59,855 nt of DNA, taken from contig CAZEKF010000011.1 in the NCBI GenBank assembly GCA_964512765.1, positions 1 through 59,855 of the forward strand. Reading direction: 5' to 3'. Position numbers and translations under genes: made by a program. Numbering within the stretch: position 1 is the stretch's first letter; the number at the start of each line of letters is the position of its first letter. The stretch is from GW2011-AR15 sp964512765 (GTDB taxonomy: Archaea > Nanobdellota > Nanobdellia > Woesearchaeales > GW2011-AR15). Below are positions 32,482 through 39,705 of this stretch, one piece after another. Below the pieces are notes generated by a model that made no database searches, was not told the DNA's origin, and saw only the letters and a program-made list of their open reading frames with translations.

Positions 32482-33186
32482 TTAACTTCTTGTGTCACTT
32501 CTTTTTTGGGGCGGTTCCATCTGTACATCAGGAACTTCATAAGGAGAGCCTAAGTCACTTTTAGCTTCCGTATTGCCGTCTCTGTATCCAGCATGGAGAG
32601 CATTTTGTCTGTCACCACAAAATACTTGTATTTGACGTCTATCAGGATCAATTACAGAACCAAAAACATGTAGGTCTAGTTCAACTGCATTATACAGATC
32701 ATCTCCATGGTTGTCTGGGTGGTCTCTTGGGAGACGTTCAGCGATTGATACTCTTATTGTTTCACCAAATGGAGTAGTAGCAATCTCTATGTACTGTAAT
32801 TTTTCTTTTGCTTGTGTAGCTGTCTTAATATCATACATTTCTACTAAACTATTTGGGACAATATATGTGAACTTTTCAGTTGTGAAGATTCTAGCATCAG
32901 TCAATGAATTCCATCCAGCACTCCATAAATAACCTTTTGCCCTAATCTCTTGTCGATTATCCTCTCTCATTTGATCTACAAAATAATTTGTAAGTTCTTC
33001 TTTGGATAACTGACCAGGTGAATCACCACATTCATAATTAACTGCAGCAGATGCAAAATAATCTGGGTGAATAGCTGTTTCACCTGAAACTTCAGTAACT
33101 GTACTAATAATCATATCTAAACATTCAGTATCAAATTTTTGTTCAAGTTGAGTCATAAGGTTTTCTCTTATACCTTTAGTAGCCAT
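32482..33186 (-). CDS. Hypothetical protein
   Basis: This 234-residue soluble protein begins MATKGIRENLMTQLEQKFD. It contains a Gly/Trp-rich middle (AKGYLWSAGWNSLTDARIF) and strands (FTYIVPNSLVEMYDI, FGETIRVSIAERL). The C-terminal tail is disordered and rich in Pro, Gln and charges. A proper Shine-Dalgarno GGAGGA precedes the ATG. No family is recognised. It is convergent with CysRS and divergent from the ATP-grasp gene at 33324. Confidence 0.6.
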   Translation of the reverse strand: MATKGIRENLMTQLEQKFDTECLDMIISTVTEVSGETAIHPDYFASAAVNYECGDSPGQLSKEELTNYFVDQMREDNRQEIRAKGYLWSAGWNSLTDARIFTTEKFTYIVPNSLVEMYDIKTATQAKEKLQYIEIATTPFGETIRVSIAERLPRDHPDNHGDDLYNAVELDLHVFGSVIDPDRRQIQVFCGDRQNALHAGYRDGNTEAKSDLGSPYEVPDVQMEPPQKRSDTRS

Positions 33187-33323
33187 TTTATATATTCCTC
33201 CTATAAATATTACTTTAATAGTTTTGACCTTATATTTAAATGTTACTACATTACCATGACTATAATAATAAGTCTATTGATTTCCAAAACGTTTAAATAA
33301 TTACTTTTTCTTTATAACATTGA

Positions 33324-34967
33324 ATGAAATACGTGTTATTTTTTGGGGAAGCGGGTAAGCATGACGTTAAAGAGATAGGTTTTAAAGGCGCTAATTTAGC
33401 ACGTCTTTCTAAAAAAAAGTATAACGTACCTCCGGGGTTTATATTATCTAGTAAAGTGTTTGAAGTTCTATTATCAAATAAAGATGTTAAAAAGTCATTA
33501 CATGAACTGTTTAAATGCAATGATAATGAACTTCCTGAGAAATGTAAAGAAGTCAAGGATTTAATAAAATTTTTTGAATTTCCTGAAGAAATAGTTGATG
33601 AAATGATTGAAGCGTATCTAAGTTTATCAGTAGATCTTAGCATGAGCGCGTCATCATTGTTAGAAACAAAAGAAGTGTACGTTGCAGTCAGGGGAAGTTA
33701 TACTGAAGATAAAGGTAGTGATTCAGGGCTTAAACAAAAAACAATTCTTAACATAAAAGGTAAAAATAGATTGTTTAAAGGAATACTAGACTGTTACGCG
33801 TCAAACTTTAATATTGACATGATTAAATACAGAAAACAAAACAATTACCATGACTTTTCATCAGCTGTTATTGTACAAAAAATGGTTAACACTGAGAAGT
33901 CAGGTGTTGCGTATATTGAAGGAGATCAAATAACAGTGACTGCATGTTTTGGTCTTGGAGAAGGGCTAAGTTCTGGAAAAGTATTCCCTGACGTTTATAC
34001 TGTTGACAAGAATAAGTTATCAGTGATTAACTATGAAATTGCAGAAAAACAGTACGAGTATGTAAGAGACATTGAAACAGACAAAACTGTTCAGCACAGG
34101 TTAGGTGAAAAATCGCTTAAACAAGTGTTATTTGACAATGAAATCATTGAAATATCGCGTATCTTAAAAAAAATCATAAAAGAACTTGAAAAACCACTGA
34201 AAATTGAATGGGGCATAAAAAATAACATTATTTATGTTTTACAAGCAAAAGATGCAGAATCATCAAAACCTGAAACAGTTGAAATGGAAGTTTTTGAAGA
34301 AACAGAAGATAAACCAGACATAGTAGATATTTCTGACAATGACCTTGACGAAGATTTACAAGTTTTGGAAGAAATTGAGATATATGAACAAAAAACTGAT
34401 GAACCTGTTACGAACAAAGAACCAGAAGTTGTTGAACCACAATCTGAACCTATTGTTGAACAAGAACCTGAACCAGTTGATGATCCTCAACCAGAATATA
34501 GAGTATATCCCAGTGTTGATGAACCAGAAGAACATGTACCATCACCAGTTAAAGAAAACAAAGAAATAAACGAGATAGACCTTTCTACTCCAACTGAACC
34601 GGCAAAGGAAGAAAAGCCAGTAGATGATTCGATCTTTTCAAACTATGACAGTTTTAATGTGACTGACAAACCATCACCAGTAAGTCTGAACAAAAGTTCA
34701 GAACTTGCCAAGTTTAACTCAGGGAATGTTATTGTATACTGTCATATGTCTATCAAAGAAAAACTTAAACAAAAATTGCAGAAATTTGTTAATGAAATAC
34801 CGCAAGATTTTGAAATCATATTAAACGAATTATTAGAATACGAACCAGTTCATAATGAAGACGATCTAAGGCATATACATAAAGTTAAACATGATTTTGT
34901 TAAAGAACTTAAATACCCGGATCCAGACGATGTTGCTCTGGGGTTGAGGTTGATTGAAAATGTATAA
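33324..34967 (+). CDS. Stand-alone PEP-synthase-like ATP-grasp protein with acidic linker and novel C-terminus
   Basis: The 547-residue protein begins with residues about 1-310 matching the nucleotide-binding half of PEP synthase: GFKGANLARLSKK, VPPGFILSS, VAVRGSYTED, SAVIVQKMVNTEKSGVAYIE, and FGLGEGLSSG with IEWGIKNNIIYVLQAK. It has neither the swivelling phospho-His domain (no TCHAA motif) nor the PEP/pyruvate barrel. A Pro/Glu/Asp-rich linker of about 140 residues follows, then a 95-residue helical C-terminal domain (IKEKLKQKLQKFVNEIPQDF). It may be a kinase, a regulator of the PpsA at 39706, or a new ligase. The activity is unknown. Confidence 0.7.
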   Translation: MKYVLFFGEAGKHDVKEIGFKGANLARLSKKKYNVPPGFILSSKVFEVLLSNKDVKKSLHELFKCNDNELPEKCKEVKDLIKFFEFPEEIVDEMIEAYLSLSVDLSMSASSLLETKEVYVAVRGSYTEDKGSDSGLKQKTILNIKGKNRLFKGILDCYASNFNIDMIKYRKQNNYHDFSSAVIVQKMVNTEKSGVAYIEGDQITVTACFGLGEGLSSGKVFPDVYTVDKNKLSVINYEIAEKQYEYVRDIETDKTVQHRLGEKSLKQVLFDNEIIEISRILKKIIKELEKPLKIEWGIKNNIIYVLQAKDAESSKPETVEMEVFEETEDKPDIVDISDNDLDEDLQVLEEIEIYEQKTDEPVTNKEPEVVEPQSEPIVEQEPEPVDDPQPEYRVYPSVDEPEEHVPSPVKENKEINEIDLSTPTEPAKEEKPVDDSIFSNYDSFNVTDKPSPVSLNKSSELAKFNSGNVIVYCHMSIKEKLKQKLQKFVNEIPQDFEIILNELLEYEPVHNEDDLRHIHKVKHDFVKELKYPDPDDVALGLRLIENV

Positions 34968-34983
34968 AATGAGGTGAATTACT

Positions 34984-35217
34984 ATGGCTTATCCGCAACC
35001 AGATGAAGCGTTAATGGAACTTGTTAGAGAAACTGAGGGAGGAATCTTTCCTATTCATAGAAAAGTGGCTGCAGTTTTATCTGCTCAGTATGAAGAAGAT
35101 GGAGATAAAGAGACAGCAGAAATTATCGCTGAATTTTTGAAGGAAGGAGAGAGAGACGTTCTAGTTAGTGCTGCACGAAAAAGACATTTAATACACTGTT
35201 TTTTTTTGAAGAATTAA
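34984..35217 (+). CDS. Small hypothetical protein
   Basis: This is a 77-residue acidic helical protein (MAYPQPDEALMELVRETEGG, ending HLIHCFFLKN). GAGGTGA eight bases before the ATG is a good ribosome-binding site. It lies 16 bases after the stop of the ATP-grasp gene, so the two form an operon. No family is recognised. The gene ends a few bases before the convergent membrane-protein gene. A partner role with the ATP-grasp protein is possible. Confidence 0.6.
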   Translation: MAYPQPDEALMELVRETEGGIFPIHRKVAAVLSAQYEEDGDKETAEIIAEFLKEGERDVLVSAARKRHLIHCFFLKN

Positions 35218-35221
35218 TTAA

Positions 35222-35479
35222 TTAATCTTTCTCACTTAACTTTGCAAACCCTGCATCTGCCATGAAATCATGGACATCAATAACAATACCAAGTATTATT
35301 CCAAGGTTAACTATAATTTTTCCAAAACCTAACCAGGTGAAGAATATTGGGATAAGGATGGTCATTGTAAACAGTCTAAAGAAATCGTCGATAACAAACA
35401 AGAATTTAAATATTCCTCTACCTCGCTTAAATAACTGCATGAACATACCAGTTATGACTTTAACAATACTTACTACCAT
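35222..35479 (-). CDS. Small membrane protein
   Basis: This 85-residue protein has an N-terminal amphipathic segment, a basic stretch (FKRGRGIFKF) and two hydrophobic segments (MTILIPIFFTWLGFGK and IIVNLGIILGIVIDV). Its C-terminus is acidic (HDFMADAGFAKLSEKD). No family is recognised. It lies downstream of the structured RNA element (35553-35675), which is on the same strand, with a 73-base gap. That RNA could be in its leader. Confidence 0.55.
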   Translation of the reverse strand: MVVSIVKVITGMFMQLFKRGRGIFKFLFVIDDFFRLFTMTILIPIFFTWLGFGKIIVNLGIILGIVIDVHDFMADAGFAKLSEKD

Positions 35480-35552
35480 TCTTAGTCACGAGAACAAGTT
35501 TTAATATAAAAAAGTATTCTTTATTTTTTGAATCATCTGAATTAAGAAATGT

Positions 35553-35675
35553 TTTTTTATTGCCTCTGTGACACGATGGAACAAACCATGTTCCTCGACG
35601 TAGTGGAGGGTTATGGTTTGTGGAATAGGGCTTGCAAAGCAAGACCGTCGTTGTCAAAGAGGAGACAATAAAAAA
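35553..35675 (-). ncRNA. Structured RNA element, type A (copy without insert)
   Basis: The 123-base element is closed by TTTTTTATTG and CAATAAAAAA. Inner pairing of CCTCT/AGAGG, TGACA/TGTCA and ACGATGG with CCGTCGT follows. Read on the minus strand, its core CGACGGTCTT, then a hairpin, then CCTATTCCA, an internal stem, CTCCAC, GGAA and TTCCATCG, matches in order the element at 54101-54264. The internal stem is CAAACCAT/ATGGTTTG here but GTGACCAG/CTGTTCAC there, so the sequence differs while pairing is kept. It fills the gap 35480-35701. No known RNA family was recognised. Confidence 0.6.
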
Positions 35676-35701
35676 GAACTAAAACAAATAAATAATTATA
35701 A

Positions 35702-38353
35702 CTAAACAACACTAGACTGGTTTTCTACTCTGCTGTAAAGTGTCATTATTTTGTTATAATATTTACCTTTTTCTTGTTGCGGTAAAGCTAAATATTTTTG
35801 TTGTAATTGTGTGTATAAATCTCCAGAAGTTTTCAGATCGCCTCTGTCAACAGCGCTTTGGAAGTCAGTTAATAACGTGTCAATGTTCTTATCACTTTGG
35901 TAAGGAACTGCACTGTTCATGTTCCTTGACTTGAAAACTTGTGTAATCTCAGTATAAATATCGTCCCTATCTTCTTCGTCAAGGTTGTCAAACAATCTTT
36001 GTATTTCAAGGTATGTATCACGCGACCTGTTAGTTTGGTTTGACCGAATGAAATCTTTTGCAATGTTTAATAATCTTAATATGTCCAGTATGTTAGGATT
36101 ACCAACTTTTTCTTTAGGTAAATGCGTAAATTTAACTTCTCTAAACTCCAAATCTGTGTCACGGCCCGTGTTAAAAATCGCGTCAGATGCATGATCGTAT
36201 CCTTTATCCAGTTCTTCGAACTTACCAAGTTCCCTGGATACATAAACACCTTTCTTAGTAAGATTATCTTCAATACGTTTAACTGCACGTTTTTCCCTGG
36301 CAATACTGTTTTTAATATCTTTTCTAATCTTTACAAACGAAGATAGTCTTTTTTCAAGTTGTTTTTCACGGATCTGTACTCTAAGCTCGCTATTTTTCAG
36401 TTTAAACTTTATCCTGTTAATATCTTTTTCAATTGACGTCAGGTCAAGTTCTTTAAGTTCAAGCGACTGTTTCCGCTTTTTAATATCTTGTTCTGTCTTG
36501 TTCAGGTCTTGTTCAAATTGACTTAGCTTTGGTTCAAGGTCAACAATTTTTTGTTTTTTTGTGTCAAGTTTCATTGCCAAAGAAGCAAACTTAGGATCTC
36601 TTGACTTGAACTCTTTTTCAACACTCTTAAAATACAGTTTCTTGTTAGCTATTTTTTCTTTAACAATCTTTGTTTCTTTTTTCAAATTTTTAAGTTTAAG
36701 TTTATGGTCAATAATTCTTTTGCTGGATTTACCAATCCTTTCCTTTGATTCATTTATTTTTTTATCAATCTCCTCTAAATCTTTTTCAGCTAGAAGTTTA
36801 TGATTGTCTAGTAAATTAGACACAAGTTTAGCATGACGCCTTTTCTCGTTAAGCAAGTTCGCTTCTTCAACAGAAAGTTTTTTTTCACGCGAGTTAAAAA
36901 ACAATTGAAGTTTTGTAAACTTTTGTTCCTTTTCTTTTAGATCTTTTTTTAAATCTTCAATTTCTTTTATGGTTATACCGTACTTTTTGTTAAGTTCGTC
37001 CCTAATTTGTTTAATTACCTTTTCTTTTGCGTTCAAATACTCAGTTTTCTTTTTTAACAACTTATTGTCTTTCACAATATTTTTAGAAAAGTCTGTTAAT
37101 TTAGTTTCAATATCTTTTAAAGAAATAAGCTTTTTGTTCACTAGTTTCTCTCGTTTCAGTACAGCTTGTTTCTTATGTTCAAGTTCAGTAATCTCATCAT
37201 CCAACTTTTTGTTAAATAGTTTAAACTCTGGCAGTTCTTTAGATTCCTTTTTTTGAATGATTTTTTTCTCTTTTTTAAGAAGATTTTCTTCAGTGTTAAT
37301 AAACTTAAGTTCTTGTTTTAACTCAGTTTTATTTTTTTGAAGGCTTGATATTAAATCATTAAGGTTTTCTTTGACAGTCTCTTGTTTCTCGTCTATTTTC
37401 AAAAACTTTTCAGCTTCAATCGACGATTCAAAAAAAGGTAACTCAGATGATTTCTTAGCTTTTTTTGTTTGGGAAACAGACTTTTTAAGTTTAATTTTTT
37501 TGACAGGTTTTTGTTTAATTTTTCCAACATTGAAACTTTTCTCTAACTTTGTTTCAGTTATGACTGGAACTTTTTCATCAGTCTTCTTTTTCTTATCTAC
37601 AAGTATTTCTTCAACAGGTTTTTCTTTAGGAACAATCGTTTCTGGTTCAGACACTATTTCTGTTTCGTCTTCTGGAACAGGTATTACTTCACTTGGTTCT
37701 TCAGGATCAGGTAATAGGTCTGATAGTTTGTCTGGTTTAGGTATGTTTTTGGTTAGTCCTTTATGTTCAGGTTCAGGCAAAGTATCTGTTAATTTTTCAG
37801 GTTCTGTTGTTTTAACAACTTTTTCTTTTTCTGCAGCTTTTTGTTTTGCAATGGCATCCCTAAGTTCAGGCGGTGCGAACATTTCATCAGAAAGTGGTGT
37901 GATATCTAAATTAGTTTCATCAGGGTTTTCGCCAGGCGCAGGTTCTTGTTTCTTTTTTTTAACCCTTGAAAATAAACCATGTTTTTTACCTTCACTAACA
38001 GATTTAAGTTTAATGCTAGTGTTTAGCGCAGAAACAAAGATAATTAATTCTGAAATGATTTTGTCAAGGTTTTCTTTGTTAACCTTTTCTTTATCAAACT
38101 CTAACACACCTAAATCATCGCATAATATTTCAATTTTATCTTTGACTTCTATCGGTAACTCTTTTTCTTTTAACTCAAACTTTAAATCTTCGTACGTGAA
38201 CTTATGCGCGACACCGAACTTTTCAGAAATAAATGCATTAACAAGTTTCTGTAATTTCAAAAATTCTTTTGACAAATCTTTAGATTTTTTAAGATGTTTT
38301 CTAAGGTTATTTAATTGCGTGTTAATGTCGCTAGAGTTTGAAAATAAGCTCAT
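35702..38353 (-). CDS. Large coiled-coil protein with flanking helical domains
   Basis: This 883-residue cytosolic protein has an N-terminal helical domain (residues about 1-110, with KFGVAHKFTYEDLKFELKEK). A Pro/Glu-rich linker (to about 260) follows, then a long Lys/Glu-rich heptad coiled coil (about 300-690), then two short helical-pair domains. The first helical pair reads NILDILRLLNIAKDFIRSN and the second ends YYNKIMTLYSRVENQSS. There is no ATPase or hinge, so it is not SMC or Rad50. Its terminal domains resemble the cytoplasmic tail of the surface protein at 23582-25561. It could be a structural or scaffold filament. The HTH gene upstream (38387) is on the same strand. Confidence 0.75.
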   Translation of the reverse strand: MSLFSNSSDINTQLNNLRKHLKKSKDLSKEFLKLQKLVNAFISEKFGVAHKFTYEDLKFELKEKELPIEVKDKIEILCDDLGVLEFDKEKVNKENLDKIISELIIFVSALNTSIKLKSVSEGKKHGLFSRVKKKKQEPAPGENPDETNLDITPLSDEMFAPPELRDAIAKQKAAEKEKVVKTTEPEKLTDTLPEPEHKGLTKNIPKPDKLSDLLPDPEEPSEVIPVPEDETEIVSEPETIVPKEKPVEEILVDKKKKTDEKVPVITETKLEKSFNVGKIKQKPVKKIKLKKSVSQTKKAKKSSELPFFESSIEAEKFLKIDEKQETVKENLNDLISSLQKNKTELKQELKFINTEENLLKKEKKIIQKKESKELPEFKLFNKKLDDEITELEHKKQAVLKREKLVNKKLISLKDIETKLTDFSKNIVKDNKLLKKKTEYLNAKEKVIKQIRDELNKKYGITIKEIEDLKKDLKEKEQKFTKLQLFFNSREKKLSVEEANLLNEKRRHAKLVSNLLDNHKLLAEKDLEEIDKKINESKERIGKSSKRIIDHKLKLKNLKKETKIVKEKIANKKLYFKSVEKEFKSRDPKFASLAMKLDTKKQKIVDLEPKLSQFEQDLNKTEQDIKKRKQSLELKELDLTSIEKDINRIKFKLKNSELRVQIREKQLEKRLSSFVKIRKDIKNSIAREKRAVKRIEDNLTKKGVYVSRELGKFEELDKGYDHASDAIFNTGRDTDLEFREVKFTHLPKEKVGNPNILDILRLLNIAKDFIRSNQTNRSRDTYLEIQRLFDNLDEEDRDDIYTEITQVFKSRNMNSAVPYQSDKNIDTLLTDFQSAVDRGDLKTSGDLYTQLQQKYLALPQQEKGKYYNKIMTLYSRVENQSSVV

Positions 38354-38386
38354 GACTAAAACTATAACTGAAAAGCTATATAAATT

Positions 38387-38875
38387 TTACCCTAATTTCA
38401 AAACATTTTGTTTTGCCTGTAAATTACGAAAATCTGCGTCAAGGACTAAATAAATTTTGTTATCAAAATATTTTTTTATTACAGGAATTCCTTTATTAAT
38501 TAAACTTGAAACGTGTTTCCTAACTATTTGTTCAGTATAACCCAATGACCGTGCTATTTTCTTATAATCTAACAAGTCACCGTTTTCTTGGTATAACATG
38601 ACAAAAATTTCTTTTTCTTTAGGAGTTAATATAATGTTTTTGAACTCTTCTGCACTGATAATTTTTTCACCAGACAGTTTTGACAGTTTAAGTTCAACCT
38701 GGTCTATCCTCTCGTTAAGTTTATGGATCATGTTTTCTAACTGTGTAAGATACATAGAATTTGTGTTTATTTCGTTAGTGTTCTCGTTAATAGATTCTAA
38801 ATGATCAGTTATCTCAGATTTTATCTTGTTAAAAGAGTTTATCAACTGAACTTTATCTTTCCTATTAATAACCAT
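38387..38875 (-). CDS. Coiled-coil winged-helix regulator
   Basis: This is a 162-residue protein if started at ATG 38875, with AGGTGG seven bases before. The N-terminal 75 residues form a coiled coil (LTQLENMIHKLNERIDQVEL). The C-terminal half has a LuxR- or MarR-like helix-turn-helix pattern: ILTPKEKEIFVMLYQENGD, then YKKIARSLGYTEQIVRKHV. It is probably a DNA-binding regulator. It lies 33 bases upstream of the large coiled-coil gene on the same strand and is likely co-transcribed. Confidence 0.68.
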   Translation of the reverse strand: MVINRKDKVQLINSFNKIKSEITDHLESINENTNEINTNSMYLTQLENMIHKLNERIDQVELKLSKLSGEKIISAEEFKNIILTPKEKEIFVMLYQENGDLLDYKKIARSLGYTEQIVRKHVSSLINKGIPVIKKYFDNKIYLVLDADFRNLQAKQNVLKLG

Positions 38876-38968
38876 CACCCACCTTGAAGTTTTTAATTAA
38901 TGTCATAAATTTATAAAGATTATTGTTTTACAAAAAAATTAATATAAATTTTATATTATTATAATTCA

Positions 38969-38989
38969 TTAGGGGACTAAGTCCCCTAA
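38969..38989. repeat. Perfect 9-bp hairpin, intergenic
   Basis: TTAGGGGAC and GTCCCCTAA pair across a TAA loop. The half-arm recurs once more as ACCCCT just after it (38991-38996). The GC-rich block stands out from its AT-rich surroundings. It could be a terminator, an operator of the METTL5-like gene at 39021, or the end of a lost element. Confidence 0.5.
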
Positions 38990-39020
38990 GACCCCTTTAC
39001 ATTCAAACTAAATTTAATCC

Positions 39021-39638
39021 ATGAGGAAGATGAAATCAAAAAAAGAACTGGCAGTAACTTTGTCTAGGTTACAAAGTTTTGAAAAGCCTTCATGGAGGCT
39101 AGAACAATATCCAACAGATTCTGAAATAGCTGCAGAAATTATTTGGCATGCTAACCTTAGCAGAGATATTGAAAATAAAACAGTAGCTGATTTAGGATGT
39201 GGGACAGGAGTTCTTGGTATAGGAACGTTACTTTTTGATCCTGAGTTTGTATACTTTGTTGATGTTGACGAACGGTCATTGAAACAATTAAAAAATAATT
39301 TACAGTTAATGGATCTCGGTAAAAACTACGAAATTATTTGTGACGATATTAAGAACTTTAACCAGAAAGTTGATGTTGTTTTTCAGAACCCGCCGTTCGG
39401 CGTTAAAACTGAACATGCTGATAAAATGTTTTTAGAAAAAGCTTTCCAGATTGCAGATGTTGTTTATTCATTTCATAAACTAAGCACTAAAAGTTTTGTT
39501 GAAGCAATATCTAAAGATCATAATTTCAAAATAACACATTTCTTTAAACTTGACTTTCCATTGAAACAAACACAATCATTTCACAAAAAAAAAATTCATA
39601 GGATTGAAGTTGGTTGTTGGCGCATGGAGAAAATATAA
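39021..39638 (+). CDS. METTL5-like RNA N6-adenine methyltransferase
   Basis: This 205-residue protein has the SAM motif VADLGCGTGVLGIGTLLF near residue 55, the acidic motif FVDVDERSLKQL, and the catalytic motif VFQNPPFGVKTEHAD (N-P-P-F) near 115. YPTDSEIAAEIIWHA is the pre-methylase motif of this archaeal/eukaryotic group. Human METTL5 methylates adenosine in 18S rRNA with TRMT112; archaeal homologs are thought to do the same in 16S rRNA. No Trm112 gene lies here. A TATA-type region precedes ATG 39021. Confidence 0.85.
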   Translation: MRKMKSKKELAVTLSRLQSFEKPSWRLEQYPTDSEIAAEIIWHANLSRDIENKTVADLGCGTGVLGIGTLLFDPEFVYFVDVDERSLKQLKNNLQLMDLGKNYEIICDDIKNFNQKVDVVFQNPPFGVKTEHADKMFLEKAFQIADVVYSFHKLSTKSFVEAISKDHNFKITHFFKLDFPLKQTQSFHKKKIHRIEVGCWRMEKI

Positions 39639-39705
39639 ACTTTTATATACCACACATTAATTGTTACTAATTATAATTATTCATTAAATAAACGAGGTGG
39701 GTACT

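Noticed and set aside
35460..35657. 65-codon frame on the minus strand over the structured element
   Set aside because: It covers the stems and loops of the RNA element, has an unlikely composition, and its start lies within the element. The structure explains the sequence better.
37371..38453. 360-codon plus-strand frame
   Set aside because: It is the antisense shadow of the Lys/Glu-rich coiled-coil gene, giving a Ser/Phe-rich low-complexity product with no motif.
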